Positions 10,555-20,722 of a DNA stretch of 64,000 bases are shown piece by piece. The DNA comes from Paracyclopina nana. Taxonomy: Eukaryota > Arthropoda > Copepoda > Cyclopoida > Cyclopettidae. The position numbers were made by a program, and so were the translations under genes. The stretch lies in assembly GCA_019096065.1 (NCBI GenBank), contig JAGUCH010000007.1:1882501-1946500 (forward strand), written 5' to 3'. How positions within the stretch are numbered: the stretch's first letter is position 1; each line of letters starts with the position of its first letter. Under the pieces are notes generated by a model, which saw only the letters and a program-made list of their open reading frames with translations, ran no database searches and was not told where the DNA came from.

Positions 10555-11703
10555 ATGGAATCGTTGAAGGATCATGAGATTATCCTTGGCACTTATGAGG
10601 CTTTTGTCCTTGGTTACAAATTGACTGAAGGGAGAAAGCCCAGCTTAGAAACTTCCTTTGCTGACCATGCCCATGCTGGAAGCATAAGATCGATCGCAGC
10701 AGGAGACAAGTTCCTCATATCCTCTGGTGGCGATGAAATTGTCAAGATTTTCAACCTGCGCAACAGAACCGAGCATGGCACTTTGAACCATGCAGACTCA
10801 ATGATCAATGCCATGAAGTTCTACGACAAAAAGCATGTCATCACCTGTGCAGAGGATGGCAAAGTTTGCATATTGAAGACGGGCACGTGGAATGTGGAGA
10901 AAACGTTGCTCAAGCACAATCTGGGAGTGACTGACATTGCTGTTCATCCCTCAGGAAAAATGGCGCTGACCATTGGGAAAGACCGCAAGCTTGTCACCTG
11001 GAACTTAATCAAGGGAAGATCAGCCTTTGTCACAAACATCAAAGAAATGGCTGACTTTGTCAAGTGGTTCCCTGATGGACAGCGCTATCTAGTTGGCTTT
11101 TACAAGCATGTCGACATTTACTCAGTGTCCAATGCAGCCATTGAACATACTATCAAACTTAATGGTAGATCCAATGATGTGGCTTTCCTTGATGACAACA
11201 TTTTTGCTCTGGCTGGAGAGATGCCAGACATTCAGATACACTCACTCATAACCAAAGAGTGTCTGTACTCATTCCCTGCTCATGAGACAAGAGTGAGATG
11301 CATAGCCTTCATTGAGCCTTCTTGCCTCGTGACATCTTCAAACGATGGCAAAGTCAAGGTGTGGAAGCTTGCCAAATCTGAAGAGTCCTATACTGCAATT
11401 GAGGTGGCTGCAGTGGACACCAAGTGCCGAATCACATGCATGGTTGTTCACAAAGTACCTCCAGTCTCGCTAACACCATCAGTCAACAAAGAGGAGATTG
11501 CAGCTTTGGCCAGCGTTGCGCTCAAGTCCAAGAAAAGGTCCATTGGATTTGCTGATGATGCTAAACCAGAGGAGATCAACCTTGATGTGACCACTTCCCC
11601 TGCAGCAGCTCCCAAAGAGAAGCTAATTGTCGAAGTTGATTTGGATGAGGCTCCAGTGGCCAAAAAGCAGAAAAGGAAGAAGAAGAAGAAAATTCTGAAA
11701 TAA
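10555..11703 (+). CDS. PAK1IP1: PAK1-interacting protein 1 / Mak11-like WD40 protein
   Basis: Nucleolar WD40 protein needed for 60S ribosomal subunit maturation, reported in mammals to inhibit PAK1. It is an intronless frame of 382 residues (human 392). WD40 blades are visible from about residue 35 to 300, for example HAGSIRSIAAGDKFLISSGG, DEIVKIFNL, GVTDIAVHPSGKMALTIGKD, LVTWNLIKGR and SSNDGKVKVWKL. A lysine-rich tail (KKQKRKKKKK) suits nucleolar localisation. The frame is open to a GTG 24 bp upstream; the first ATG, followed by the conserved ESLKDHEIILGTYE start, is preferred. AATAAA (11699-11704) overlaps the TAA stop. Lack of introns among spliced neighbours is worth noting, but the frame is intact and no poly-A trace or flanking repeats suggest a retrocopy. 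Confidence 0.93.
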   Translation: MESLKDHEIILGTYEAFVLGYKLTEGRKPSLETSFADHAHAGSIRSIAAGDKFLISSGGDEIVKIFNLRNRTEHGTLNHADSMINAMKFYDKKHVITCAEDGKVCILKTGTWNVEKTLLKHNLGVTDIAVHPSGKMALTIGKDRKLVTWNLIKGRSAFVTNIKEMADFVKWFPDGQRYLVGFYKHVDIYSVSNAAIEHTIKLNGRSNDVAFLDDNIFALAGEMPDIQIHSLITKECLYSFPAHETRVRCIAFIEPSCLVTSSNDGKVKVWKLAKSEESYTAIEVAAVDTKCRITCMVVHKVPPVSLTPSVNKEEIAALASVALKSKKRSIGFADDAKPEEINLDVTTSPAAAPKEKLIVEVDLDEAPVAKKQKRKKKKKILK

Positions 11704-11929
11704 ATTCCTTGAATATTAACCTCGATTCGAGCTCGATTTTTCAACACTTAATGATCATTTGGCTTTTTTGCCCATAATGACTCTTTTTGTCCTGATAGCA
11801 ACTACAGCGTTACAATGTTTATGTTTTTGGAGCAGCTGATTTGTGTCCTCAGTTTTCATAATGAAGTTCTAAGGAAAATGTCACAGGATTGTTCAAACTG
11901 AAAAGCGAGCAAAAAACCATTGCTTCAAA

Positions 11930-12268
11930 ATGGGCAATTGGCAACTTGAGGTGTTCAAATTCAGCCTTTACGTCTTTGCTCCAGTTATGGCCTTTTATGT
12001 TTACCACAAGGTAAATTTTCCATCAAATGAGATTGTTACACAATGCACATTCATTTCGCAACATTTCGGTTAATGTTTTCTATGTCTATTTTTAAAGGTA
12101 GACTTCTTTAAAGAAGATCTTGTCAAATTTGAGCGTAAAGTGAACACTCCTTTACTGATTGCAAATGAGAAGCAGTTCAAGGAAGATCTTGAGCTCCTCA
12201 AGAAGCTCCGAGAGTTGAGCCAGAAGAAGAAGTTTGCTGAACAAATTCAACAAGGAGAGTCCAAATGA
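11930..12268 (+). CDS. PET100: PET100-like cytochrome c oxidase chaperone, 2 exons
   Basis: Small mitochondrial inner-membrane protein needed for complex IV assembly. Exons are 11930-12010 and 12098-12268, giving 83 residues (human 73). The N-terminus (MGNWQLEVFKFSLYVFAPVM) is a hydrophobic anchor with the family layout of a short charged start, then an aromatic membrane helix. It is followed by FFKEDLVKFERKV and a highly charged helical tail ending KKKFAEQIQQGESK. The intron falls just after the membrane helix. The assignment rests on size, topology and the pattern of the first 50 residues, so it is good but not certain. Confidence 0.75.
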
Positions 12269-14039
12269 CCAGTTAGAATGGCACGTCCTTAGCTCCAACC
12301 GTTAACACCTCTTGACACATTCATTGGAACATTGACTTTGACTGTTATCCTAAGCAACTCATGTTGTTACTCATGTGCTGCTTCATGTGTCACGAAGGAT
12401 CATAGATTTATATGCAAGAAACCAAAAAGCTGTTCCAGATGCTGTCAAGGCTGCTCTATTTTTGGGGCCTTTTATTTTTCATCCAGTCAGAATTGAATTA
12501 TATCAACCTGTCTGAAGTCCCAAGCCTAACTAAACCATGCTGCTTGGAAAATTTCTCAAGCATGGCTCGTGACACTAAGATTAATAATAACTAGATTTAG
12601 GCGTCCACGATGTGGACAGCAGGGAGCGGGCGTTTTAAAAGTCCTTAACTTGGCTTAAAGCGCTACATTGGCTTAAATTCGTACTTTATTCAGTACCAAA
12701 TTCCCATTGAAGCGAAGTTCAAAATGAACAAATATCTCTAGGCAATAAGAACAGCCAGTTTAGCACTATGAGCCATTCATCTCTACAAAGTCAATTCACA
12801 TAAGTATCATAACAATAACATTGATGTAGGGCGATCCCAGCGGCCTTTATGGGCAACATTTGTGATTTTCAGCTGACACTGCTCGAGCAAAAAAACTGAG
12901 TTAGCGCGTTTTTGCGACTCGTAAAGTAGTTCAAAATAAAGACCCAAGCACACAAGAGTTATCAATTTTTGTAAAGGATTACTTTATGACAGTAAAATAA
13001 AATGGTTTTAAATCTATTATACCCAAAAAAAACTTAAAACATCAAGACGTTAGAGTCCTGAAGCTATGCATTTGTAAAAACAAAGTAACCATTTACTATA
13101 GCTATTTGCCCTAAATAAAGTGGCTCGACTAATGCATACAAAATGTGATTTTGAACTCGGCTCACAAGTGTTTCTTCAAAAAACTCGGTAGATGGAGTGT
13201 CTTTGTTATGATGCTGCTGTCTATATCTTTGCTAATTAGTTATGGTGGGCAAGCACTTTTCCCAGGTTGCGGTCCAGATAAATTAAGATGACAATTTGAA
13301 AAATTAAGTACACAGCATTGGCCGTTTTTTGGTAGGTGCTAGGTGGTCGGAAAAGGGCAGTTGTAGTTTTTAAAATGGTCTGAAAAATTGTGGTCAAATT
13401 GTGTGGCAGAATTTCTTATGCGTGTGATAACGGCTTTTCGTCATAGCCATAATAGCTAAATGTCATTCGATGTCATTGTTTTCCCTCATGAAAACTGTTT
13501 CAGACAAACTTTGATTTTAAAGATGAATTTCATCCTTTTTCTATCAATTATCCCTAATTTGAGCTGTTTTCATGGCTTGGAAGTTCTCCCAAAAAGAAGC
13601 TGAAAGTTGGCGGCAAAATGAGAATTTGGCGATTTGGCAGAATTTCTCGTAAAAACGGCTTTTTGAACCACCGCGCCATGCCCCCTAAGAAGACAGTTTT
13701 ACCTGTCAACTGCTCTAATAGTCAACTTTGCTACTTTAAGAGGTCAACTCGCAGTCAGTATGCAACTTGTCACCCGGTAACTTCTATTGATAACATCAAT
13801 TTTCATTGGTCCTTAATTCTCAAACCTGATTGGTTCCGTCAATTTTTGCCTTTTGCCCGTGTCAGAATGATTTGTGGGAGCGGGCGCGCGTAGCGCGCCC
13901 GCTCCCAAAAAGTGAACAATAAAAATTCCTTATTCTCAAATAAATTCCCTTTCGTCAACTAAGCAGTTTTTAACTATTTAGTAAAAAGCGGTTAAAGGAT
14001 GATATATAAGAAAATAAAGAAGGAGTAGCACTCAATTTA
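12269..14039. other. Intergenic region with repeat fragments
   Basis: No credible exon. It contains AT-rich DNA and a possible element bounded by GGGAGCGGGCG at 12622-12632 and its reverse complement inside the GC-rich hairpin at 13875-13907. Short open frames at 12412-12594 and 13618-13893 show no signal peptide, splice support or family resemblance. Confidence 0.45.
13875..13907. repeat. Perfect 15-bp GC-rich hairpin
   Basis: TGGGAGCGGGCGCGC (13875-13889), a 3-base loop GTA, then the exact reverse complement (13893-13907). It is an isolated GC island in AT-rich DNA. It could be the end of a transposon or an extruding structure; no T-run or coding context points to a terminator. Confidence 0.85.
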
Positions 14040-14535
14040 TTAATTTGAGCTTGTTGTCATATTGGCTGCATCATTGTTAGTATCAAAATCATCATTGCTT
14101 TGGCTTGATTCTTCTAACCCTAAGGGCTCCAGAAATCTTTTTTTGTATTGTTCAGTTTGCTTTTTAACATCCTTCACTCTATCTCGCAGCAGCTTCAATC
14201 TTAATTCGCTGGAGAATCGAGCTTTCTCAAGTCGTTTTCGAGTAACGGCTGCAATTCTGGCAATTTTTGGCTCTTCGCCTAAAAACCAACGTCGGAAGAT
14301 GAAAACTGGAGGAATACCATTCCTGCGTAGAAAAGAATTGAAAAAAATTGGTGAATCTGATGAATTTTGTCCATTACCTCATTGGCAAAATTCGAGCTGC
14401 GAGGTCGAAGCAATCTGGCCATTTGCAGTTTATCAAATAGGGAATTTCCAAGTCGTATGATCTCTTCGTCCTTTCAGAAGCGGACCTGAATACTAATATG
14501 GTCAATGTGACAAAAAATATTGGCAAAGTTTTCAT
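14040..14535 (-). CDS. Unrecognised small secreted protein, 2 exons
   Basis: I do not recognise the family. Exons, in gene order, are 14378-14535 and 14040-14322, giving 146 residues. The N-terminus is a strong signal peptide (MKTLPIFFVTLTILVFRSAS), followed directly by ERTKR, a possible dibasic processing site. The next segment holds the only two cysteines, in CKWPDC. The second half is basic and helical (RKRLEKARFSSELRLKLLRD) and ends in an acidic and Asn/Ser-rich tail. An in-frame ATG eight codons upstream (14559) is possible. AATAAA directly follows the stop. It is head-to-head with the secreted gene at 15011, about 475 bp between starts. It might be a peptide precursor or secreted matrix or reproductive protein; nothing decides. 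Confidence 0.6.
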
Positions 14536-15010
14536 TTTGGCCAGATTTTCGATGGTCAATGTTTTGAGCTAGGTTGAAACGTCAGATTTTTTGTTACCAG
14601 CATACTGACTCACTGAGCTAATCTCAGCATATTTCCACTTTTAAATTAAGTAATTAATTAGATTATAAAATTAAAGCATGTTTCATGAGACATACATAGC
14701 ATGCTTGGCCAGATTGAATGTAATTTCACTCTCTAGAAAAGTCTAGTTATTGGGGTGTGATATTGAATAAAATATCTATATGCAATCTCACAGACTGACA
14801 AAAAAAAAGATTCATGGTCATGAATGATTTTAAAGTCTATCCACAATTCACACAACAATTTGCTTTTGGACACCAAAAATTACTTTATAGCTTTTGAATA
14901 TATGTTGGGTTAGCTTCCCTTCCAGCAAACGAAGCAAAACTTCAAGATTTTCTTGATCTGATGCCAGTGTTTGCAACATTTCCTCCCAATCGAGTTTCAG
15001 TACGAAAAAT

Positions 15011-15328
15011 ATGTCCTACAAAGCCACACTTGTGCTTATGCTATTGTGCGTTGGCTCGCTCAAAGCTGTGGAGGGTCCAGGCAAAATCAACGACTTGCAA
15101 ACTTTGGACCCTTACCAACCAGAAAAGGCTCCAATCATACCAATCACTTTGGGGGAAAGAAGTGAGTACAGCATTTTGTGCAGGACCTCTTTAAACATTA
15201 AACTGCATTTTCCAGGGTGTGACAACATTTACCACGGAGCAATTTTGCCATGCTTGCTTAGGCCAGAGTTGCCACCATTCAGCTACTCCACAGAAAAATA
15301 TTACAACATGGAGTACAAGAAGAAATAA
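15011..15328 (+). CDS. Unrecognised 87-residue secreted protein or peptide precursor, 2 exons
   Basis: No family recognised. Exons are 15011-15161 and 15216-15328. Residues 1-19 (MSYKATLVLMLLCVGSLKA) form a clear signal peptide. The proposed splice turns GER plus RC into a dibasic RR just ahead of a two-cysteine segment, CDNIYHGAILPC. The tail is rich in Tyr and Lys and ends in KKK. The unspliced frame is also open (105 residues), so intron removal is inferred from the GTGAGT donor and the pyrimidine-rich acceptor. AATAAA (15324-15329) overlaps the stop. Layout resembles a small secreted peptide precursor, but there is no amidation site and no known peptide matches. Confidence 0.55.
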   Translation: MSYKATLVLMLLCVGSLKAVEGPGKINDLQTLDPYQPEKAPIIPITLGERSEYSILCRTSLNIKLHFPGCDNIYHGAILPCLLRPELPPFSYSTEKYYNMEYKKK

Positions 15329-15528
15329 ATGTGAAAAATATCAATATTGATCAATCAGACTGAAAAACAGGGCAAAAATCGGCTACTTTTTGTGTACTTT
15401 ATAAAAATCGCAATATGGTAATAATAATTATATGCACACAGAAACAAAAATCATCATCATCGTAGCTGTTCGCAGCAGTGAAGAAGACACCAGGAAGATG
15501 GCGAAATAATTTAAATTGGATCACAATT

Positions 15529-18500
15529 TCAATCTTCGAGCAAGTCTTCATCATCCAGATTGACGTCTGATGTATCAACATCATCTAACTTGAGGCCTCC
15601 AAGGTCTTTCTCTAGTTCAGCTTCTAAATCATCAGGGTCTATGCCAACAGCCTAATCATACAAGAAAAACTCAAAAAATTAAATATGGGTTGCTATGATT
15701 ATAATTATCTCTATTCTACCTCTTGCTCTACGGGGGAAGTTTTCTTCTGAGGCTTTGGTGATGTTGGAACTTTCACTGGTGGCTGCTGCTGCTGCTGCTG
15801 CTGCTGCGAAATTTCCTCCTCTGGAACTGGCGACGAGAACTTGTCATCCTCATCATCATCACTCACAGTTTCACCATAATCTTCGAGTTCTTCCAGCGGT
15901 TTCCTTTCGATATTTTCCTACATACTTTCGCCATCAGAAACAAAATTCATGATGCAAAGAAGAAAACACTTACGGGCACTTGCTTGTACATCGAGGCTGG
16001 CATTTTTCGTCTACGCTCTTTGGCCAGGACCTTTTCGGCCTCGAGCGTCTGGGTAAAATTGGGGAACAGGTTCTTGTACTCCGTGGGGTCAGCCAAGCTT
16101 TGCCCAGCCTTTTCTGAGACCTTTGCCAGCTGCTCCTTCCACTGTGGCAAAACTCGCGAGATTTGCGAGGGCAAATACGTTCTGGCAAAAAATGCAGCCT
16201 CGGGCAGCCTCCCGCTCTCGATGAGAACATCAAGACACTTTTCCAGGTCGCCCAGGATGAAATGAGATAAGAATGCAACGTTGTTCTTTCCAGCCGTGCT
16301 AGCAGTTTCGGCAAGCTTGGAAACCATGCTGGCGTCCCCTTGAAATAATAATAAATAATAAATTAAAATTAAGAATCACGTGAACATCAGGGTAGATGTA
16401 CCTGACGAAGTTGCAAGCAGTAAGAGACCACCAAAGTCTTGCGCTCTGTGCAAGCATTCTTGAGCTAGCGAGAATTGGGAGCGAGCCGTGGCCAACTCGG
16501 CCAGCTGCTTCCATTTATGCTCACTTTGAGCTTCGACAGCTAGGTCATAAGCAATTTTCAAATCTCCGAGCTGAACTGCCAGCTCAAATCGGTGCTCAGG
16601 ATCAGAGGACACTGCCAAGGCTTGCTGCTTGAAGCCTTGCTTCTCCAGAAAGTGAGCAACCCTCGTTCGCTGCTCTTTGGGTATCGTGGGTAAAACTTTG
16701 TCAGCAGTTTCAAAGTCTCTCCTCATCACTGCAGTCTGGTATTCCAAGACGGACAGAAGGAGCTGGAAGGAGACAATGCTCAACTCCTTGTCACCGAGGT
16801 ACAAACGATTGTCAGCCGGGATGTAGCCCAACAGGTACATGGTCCGATCCAAGTGGGAGATGGTGACAATCTCGCCTCCAACATAGTAGTTGAGCCTGTT
16901 GACTCCATTGGTGTAGATGAAACAGTCTCCGACCCAAATGCCAGTTTTGACACTTTCTTGGACTTCACCAAGGACGTCAAAGGCGTCGTCAATTCCGTCC
17001 TCCGTGATGCCTTCCTTTGTCTCTTGCGCCTGAGCAACAGCCTCAGCGTTGAATTTAAGAATAAAATACGAGTCTTCGGTCGTGATAGCGACCAGTTCAC
17101 CATTTTCAGACCAGTACACGTTCTTTGGCGTGATCTCAATTCGCCGCACCAATTCTTGAGTCTCCCAATCTATTAAGAAAACAAGATTTATATATGAAAA
17201 CTTACTAGAAATTTGAGTCAGCCCTCACCATAAAATGCAAGGCCCGAGGGCGACTTGATGCCCAAAAAGTGGCCTCCATAGATGCTCTCAGATCCAAAGT
17301 CTGGCTTGAATGTTTTCTTCTCTTTGAAATTCTTGAACAGTTTCACTGTCGATCCATTTTCGCGCACCGCATACTCGGATGAGTCTGCAGCCCACACGAA
17401 CTCTTGAGCAGTGCCAAAACTCTTGTTTCGCAACGCCATTGCTGTGTAAATGATGTACTCGCCGTCTCCACAAACAACAACGAATCTGCCATTAGGATTG
17501 TGTGAGATGTTTTGTGGGTAGACTTCACAACTTCCCATATCTTTGATGGCCAACGGGAGCCGCTCACCATCCTTGATTTCAGCTGCATCACCAGCAATAG
17601 CTTTCAAGTTGGCCTGCTGGATTTCGCAGTGCTTGGCCCAGATGATTTTTCCAGAGGAGTCCATTGACATGGCAGGCTCTTCGCGGCCCAACTTGATGAG
17701 GATAGAGCCCTCGTCGTAGCCAATGGCAACATCGTTGCTCCCTTTCAAACACGACACGGTCCAGACTCTTTCAAGACCATAATTGAGAGTGTTTTCGAGC
17801 CTGTAAGTGTTGGCGTGCCAGATACGAACGGTACCATCTTCGGAACCGGTTAAAATGATGGGCAGCTCGGGGTGGAAACTAACTGATGAAATATTCTGAG
17901 CGTGCCCCTCCAACGTTTGGACGCAAGTTTTGTTCTGAAAGCAATGTTAAGGATAACCCTAGCATAACTACAAGTTGAATGATGTACCTGGTAGTCCCAG
18001 ATTTTAACCAGTCTATCGTCAGCTCCGGAAATGAGATAAGGCTTGTCCCCACCGTGATAATAGTCCACACAGTTGACACCCTTCTCATGGCCTTCAAGAG
18101 TGAAGTTGGGAGTGGTTGATCCCAGCTGCCAAACTTTGACAGTTCTGTCCAACGAAGCCGAGGCAAAAGTGTTGTTGTCTTTGGGATTGATGACAATTTG
18201 CATAGCGTAGTGTGTATGTCCCTCGAAGACTTGCTGGCAGCTCCACGCTTTGTCCCAATTCCACAACTTGATCGTCATGTCATCTGACGAGGTGAGGATA
18301 AAGGGCTGGACAGGGTGTACCGTGATGCATCGGACATAGTCACTATGAGCCTCAAAAGCGGCTAACCTCTCAAGTGTATTGTAATTGAATACTCGAATCT
18401 GAGAATGATGAATCAATGATACTTAAGTTAAACTTCCTATGTTGCTACATGACTTACTTGCATGTCATCGGATCCGGTGATGACCCAATTTTTCCTTGGA

Positions 18501-18749
18501 ACAAATTTGGCAGCTCGCACCGGCAAATCGCACACCTCGAATGACTTGACAAGTGTCTGGTTTTCGTGGTTCCACACGTGAACGTTGCCATTGTAGAGCG
18601 AGGCCAACATCCATGGCTCTGTAGGGTGGAGATCGCAACATTTGACTCGGTCGCTTCGCGCTGTCAGGCGCCTCTTTATGTCCAGTCGAAGCGGCTGAAA
18701 GAAACAAATCAGACAAAGTGGAAGCCCTAAGCATAAAACTGCCTACCAT
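15529..18749 (-). CDS. COPB2: Coatomer subunit beta' (beta'-COP), 8 coding exons
   Basis: Subunit of the COPI coat that forms Golgi-to-ER and intra-Golgi vesicles and binds dilysine cargo tails through its WD40 propellers. Coding exons, in gene order, are 18747-18749 (only the ATG), 18458-18694, 17988-18398, 17229-17934, 16402-17169, 15974-16338, 15720-15917 and 15529-15651. All phases fit and yield 936 residues (human 906). The start [18 protein letters not shown], the WD40 blades from about residue 10 to 300, the segment [18 protein letters not shown] and the helical solenoid with [20 protein letters not shown] are near-identical to the animal family. The acidic C-terminus ends DDEDLLED and contains a run of about eight glutamines (CAG repeat near 15785-15808). 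Confidence is very high. Confidence 0.97.
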
Positions 18750-19880
18750 GATAAGACAGTGGTGCGGGATGAAGCAAGACTCGAATTGGATGGAGGAAAA
18801 TCGAGGAAACAAGTGGTTAGCTCGAACTTGCGATTTTTCCTAAATAATGACGTGGATACCCGACAATCTTCTGCTGTCGTCGGCTGCAAGGCAGTTTCAG
18901 GCAGCTAAGCGGCTGTTTACATTTTTGCTCTCCTAGGGCGATTAAAACCAAGCCTGAAACTTATATTAAAAATGCATTTGAAAAATCAAGATTTGACTTT
19001 TTGCGCTTAATATTTTCACGGCTGCATTTTAACGATTTTTTTGCGCGTGTACAGTTTTGTTTTTCTTGGTTAGGCGAAGTAAACTTTGTTTTCTTCTTTT
19101 CATTTTATCAGCCCTAGTTTGCTTTCATCAGCAATGCGAATGGAAAAAATAAAGTACCATTGAATTCAATAATCTAAAAAAATACTGAAATATTTATTAT
19201 TTGATAATTATTCAACAACCATTCTTGATTATTTTACTTTTGCAATTTTGAAGGACTTAATGCCGCTAAAATGGAGGTAATTTTTTCATGGTACTTTTAT
19301 TGCACTCTATTATTGATCGAAAACAAGCTGCATATGTTTCCGGTTCCTTCTCTTCTCAGCTTTGTTCATGAAAAGTGAACTTATTCCGTGAGGGACAACG
19401 GAAAGCTAAAACTATTACCACCAAAGCGGTCGAAGGTAAGAAAATAGTGAATTCTGCCATGCGGCGTGCTCTGCTGCACACTTTCATGGCCGGTCAATGC
19501 TGTCAACTATCGTGAATTGGACTCGTCATAGAAAACTTGCTATTGACCAGGCGAAATTGGGGTCCCGTCAGTAAAGGCCAAGTTTTTTGTGACGAGTCGT
19601 TGCTCTTATGTTTTTCACTCAAAAAATGGAAGATCTTGGAAGCGAAGCGCTCTCAGGATCGTCCGCCATGATGAAGATGTCGTGGATATTGCACGATTCT
19701 CCATAATATGGTCATATAAAGTGATTGTTGTTGTGCTGCCATTTCTCCATGCATACGAACAATCACGTCGTTAGTCCTATTCTGAAGCCGAGCTTGGTCA
19801 AGGTTTTGTTTTCGCCGATGACGGGGTGTAGAATAGCTATGATCTAATGCCGAATTCACAGGTGACGAAAGACTGCCAAG
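18750..19880. other. Region between COPB2 and RPS9, with a likely RPS9 leader exon and intron
   Basis: Divergent promoters should lie here. A pyrimidine-rich stretch at 19345-19360 (TTCCTTCTCTTC) resembles the 5'-TOP start of ribosomal protein mRNAs. A strong donor (GTCGAAG|GTAAGA) falls at 19437/19438, and an acceptor (ATTCACAG) lies about 20 bp before the RPS9 ATG, so an untranslated first exon and an intron of about 425 bp are likely. That intron contains a possible stem (GGTCAAT at 19492 pairing with ATTGACC at 19542). This is inference from splice signals. Confidence 0.45.
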
Positions 19881-20515
19881 ATGGTGAACAACCGAATCAG
19901 AACTAACCGTTCCAAGGTCTTCACCACCCCCAGAAGGCCATTTGAGAAATCCCGTTTGGACCAAGAGTTGAAGCTCATTGGTGAATATGGCTTGAAGAAC
20001 AAGCGTGAGGTCTGGAGGGTCAAGTACACTCTGGCCAAGATCCGCAAGGCTGCTCGTGACCTTTTGACCCTTGAGGACAAAGATCCCCGCAGGCTGTTCG
20101 AGGGTAACGCATTGTTGCGTCGTTTGGTCCGCATTGGAGTCCTGGACGAAGGCCGCATGAAGCTCGATTACGTGCTCGGCCTCAAGGTTGAGGACTTCTT
20201 GGAAAGGCGCCTGCAGACCCAAGTCTTCAAGCTTGGACTCGCCAAATCCATTCACCATGCTCGTGTCCTCATCCGCCAGAGACATATTCGTGTCCGCAAG
20301 CAGGTACTGAATGATCAGCTCTTCAAGTTAAATTGAGCCGGTCTTTAATATTTTGATTCAAGGTCGTCAACGTTCCATCATTTGTCGTGCGCCTGGACAG
20401 TCAGAAGCACATTGACTTCAGCCTCAAGTCTCCCTTCGGAGGTGGACGTTCCGGACGTGTCAAGAGGAAGAATGCCAAGAAGGGCGAAAGCAAGGCCGAC
20501 GAGGATGACGAGTAG
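19881..20515 (+). CDS. RPS9: 40S ribosomal protein S9 (uS4)
   Basis: Primary-binding protein of the small ribosomal subunit body. Coding exons are 19881-20303 and 20363-20515, giving 191 residues (human 194). The match is strong throughout: [20 protein letters not shown], the S4 RNA-binding domain with [20 protein letters not shown] and [20 protein letters not shown], then [20 protein letters not shown] and a basic, then acidic, tail ([12 protein letters not shown]). The 59-bp intron splits the S4 domain after RKQ. AATAAA is at 20580-20585. Its start context (GCCAAGATGG) is near the consensus for efficient initiation. Confidence 0.98.
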
Positions 20516-20722
20516 ATCCTAGGCAATGGTGGTTTTGCTACGAAAAGTTACTGATGTATCTGCAACATGTCCCTCTATAAATAAAAGCTGTTGCTTCTAA
20601 AAAGTGTATCCTCTTCAAAAATCGACGTAGACCAAGCTTGGCTTCGGAAAAAAAGCTTAACTTGCCCTGTGAATTGGTGATCATTTTATGTTAACATGCA
20701 TAGGTCTAATTTAGGGAAAGTC

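Noticed and set aside
19668..19785. A box C/D snoRNA in the RPS9 intron
   Set aside because: ATGATGA and CTGA are present, but the spacing is long and the flanks do not form a terminal stem; kept only as a low-interest finding.
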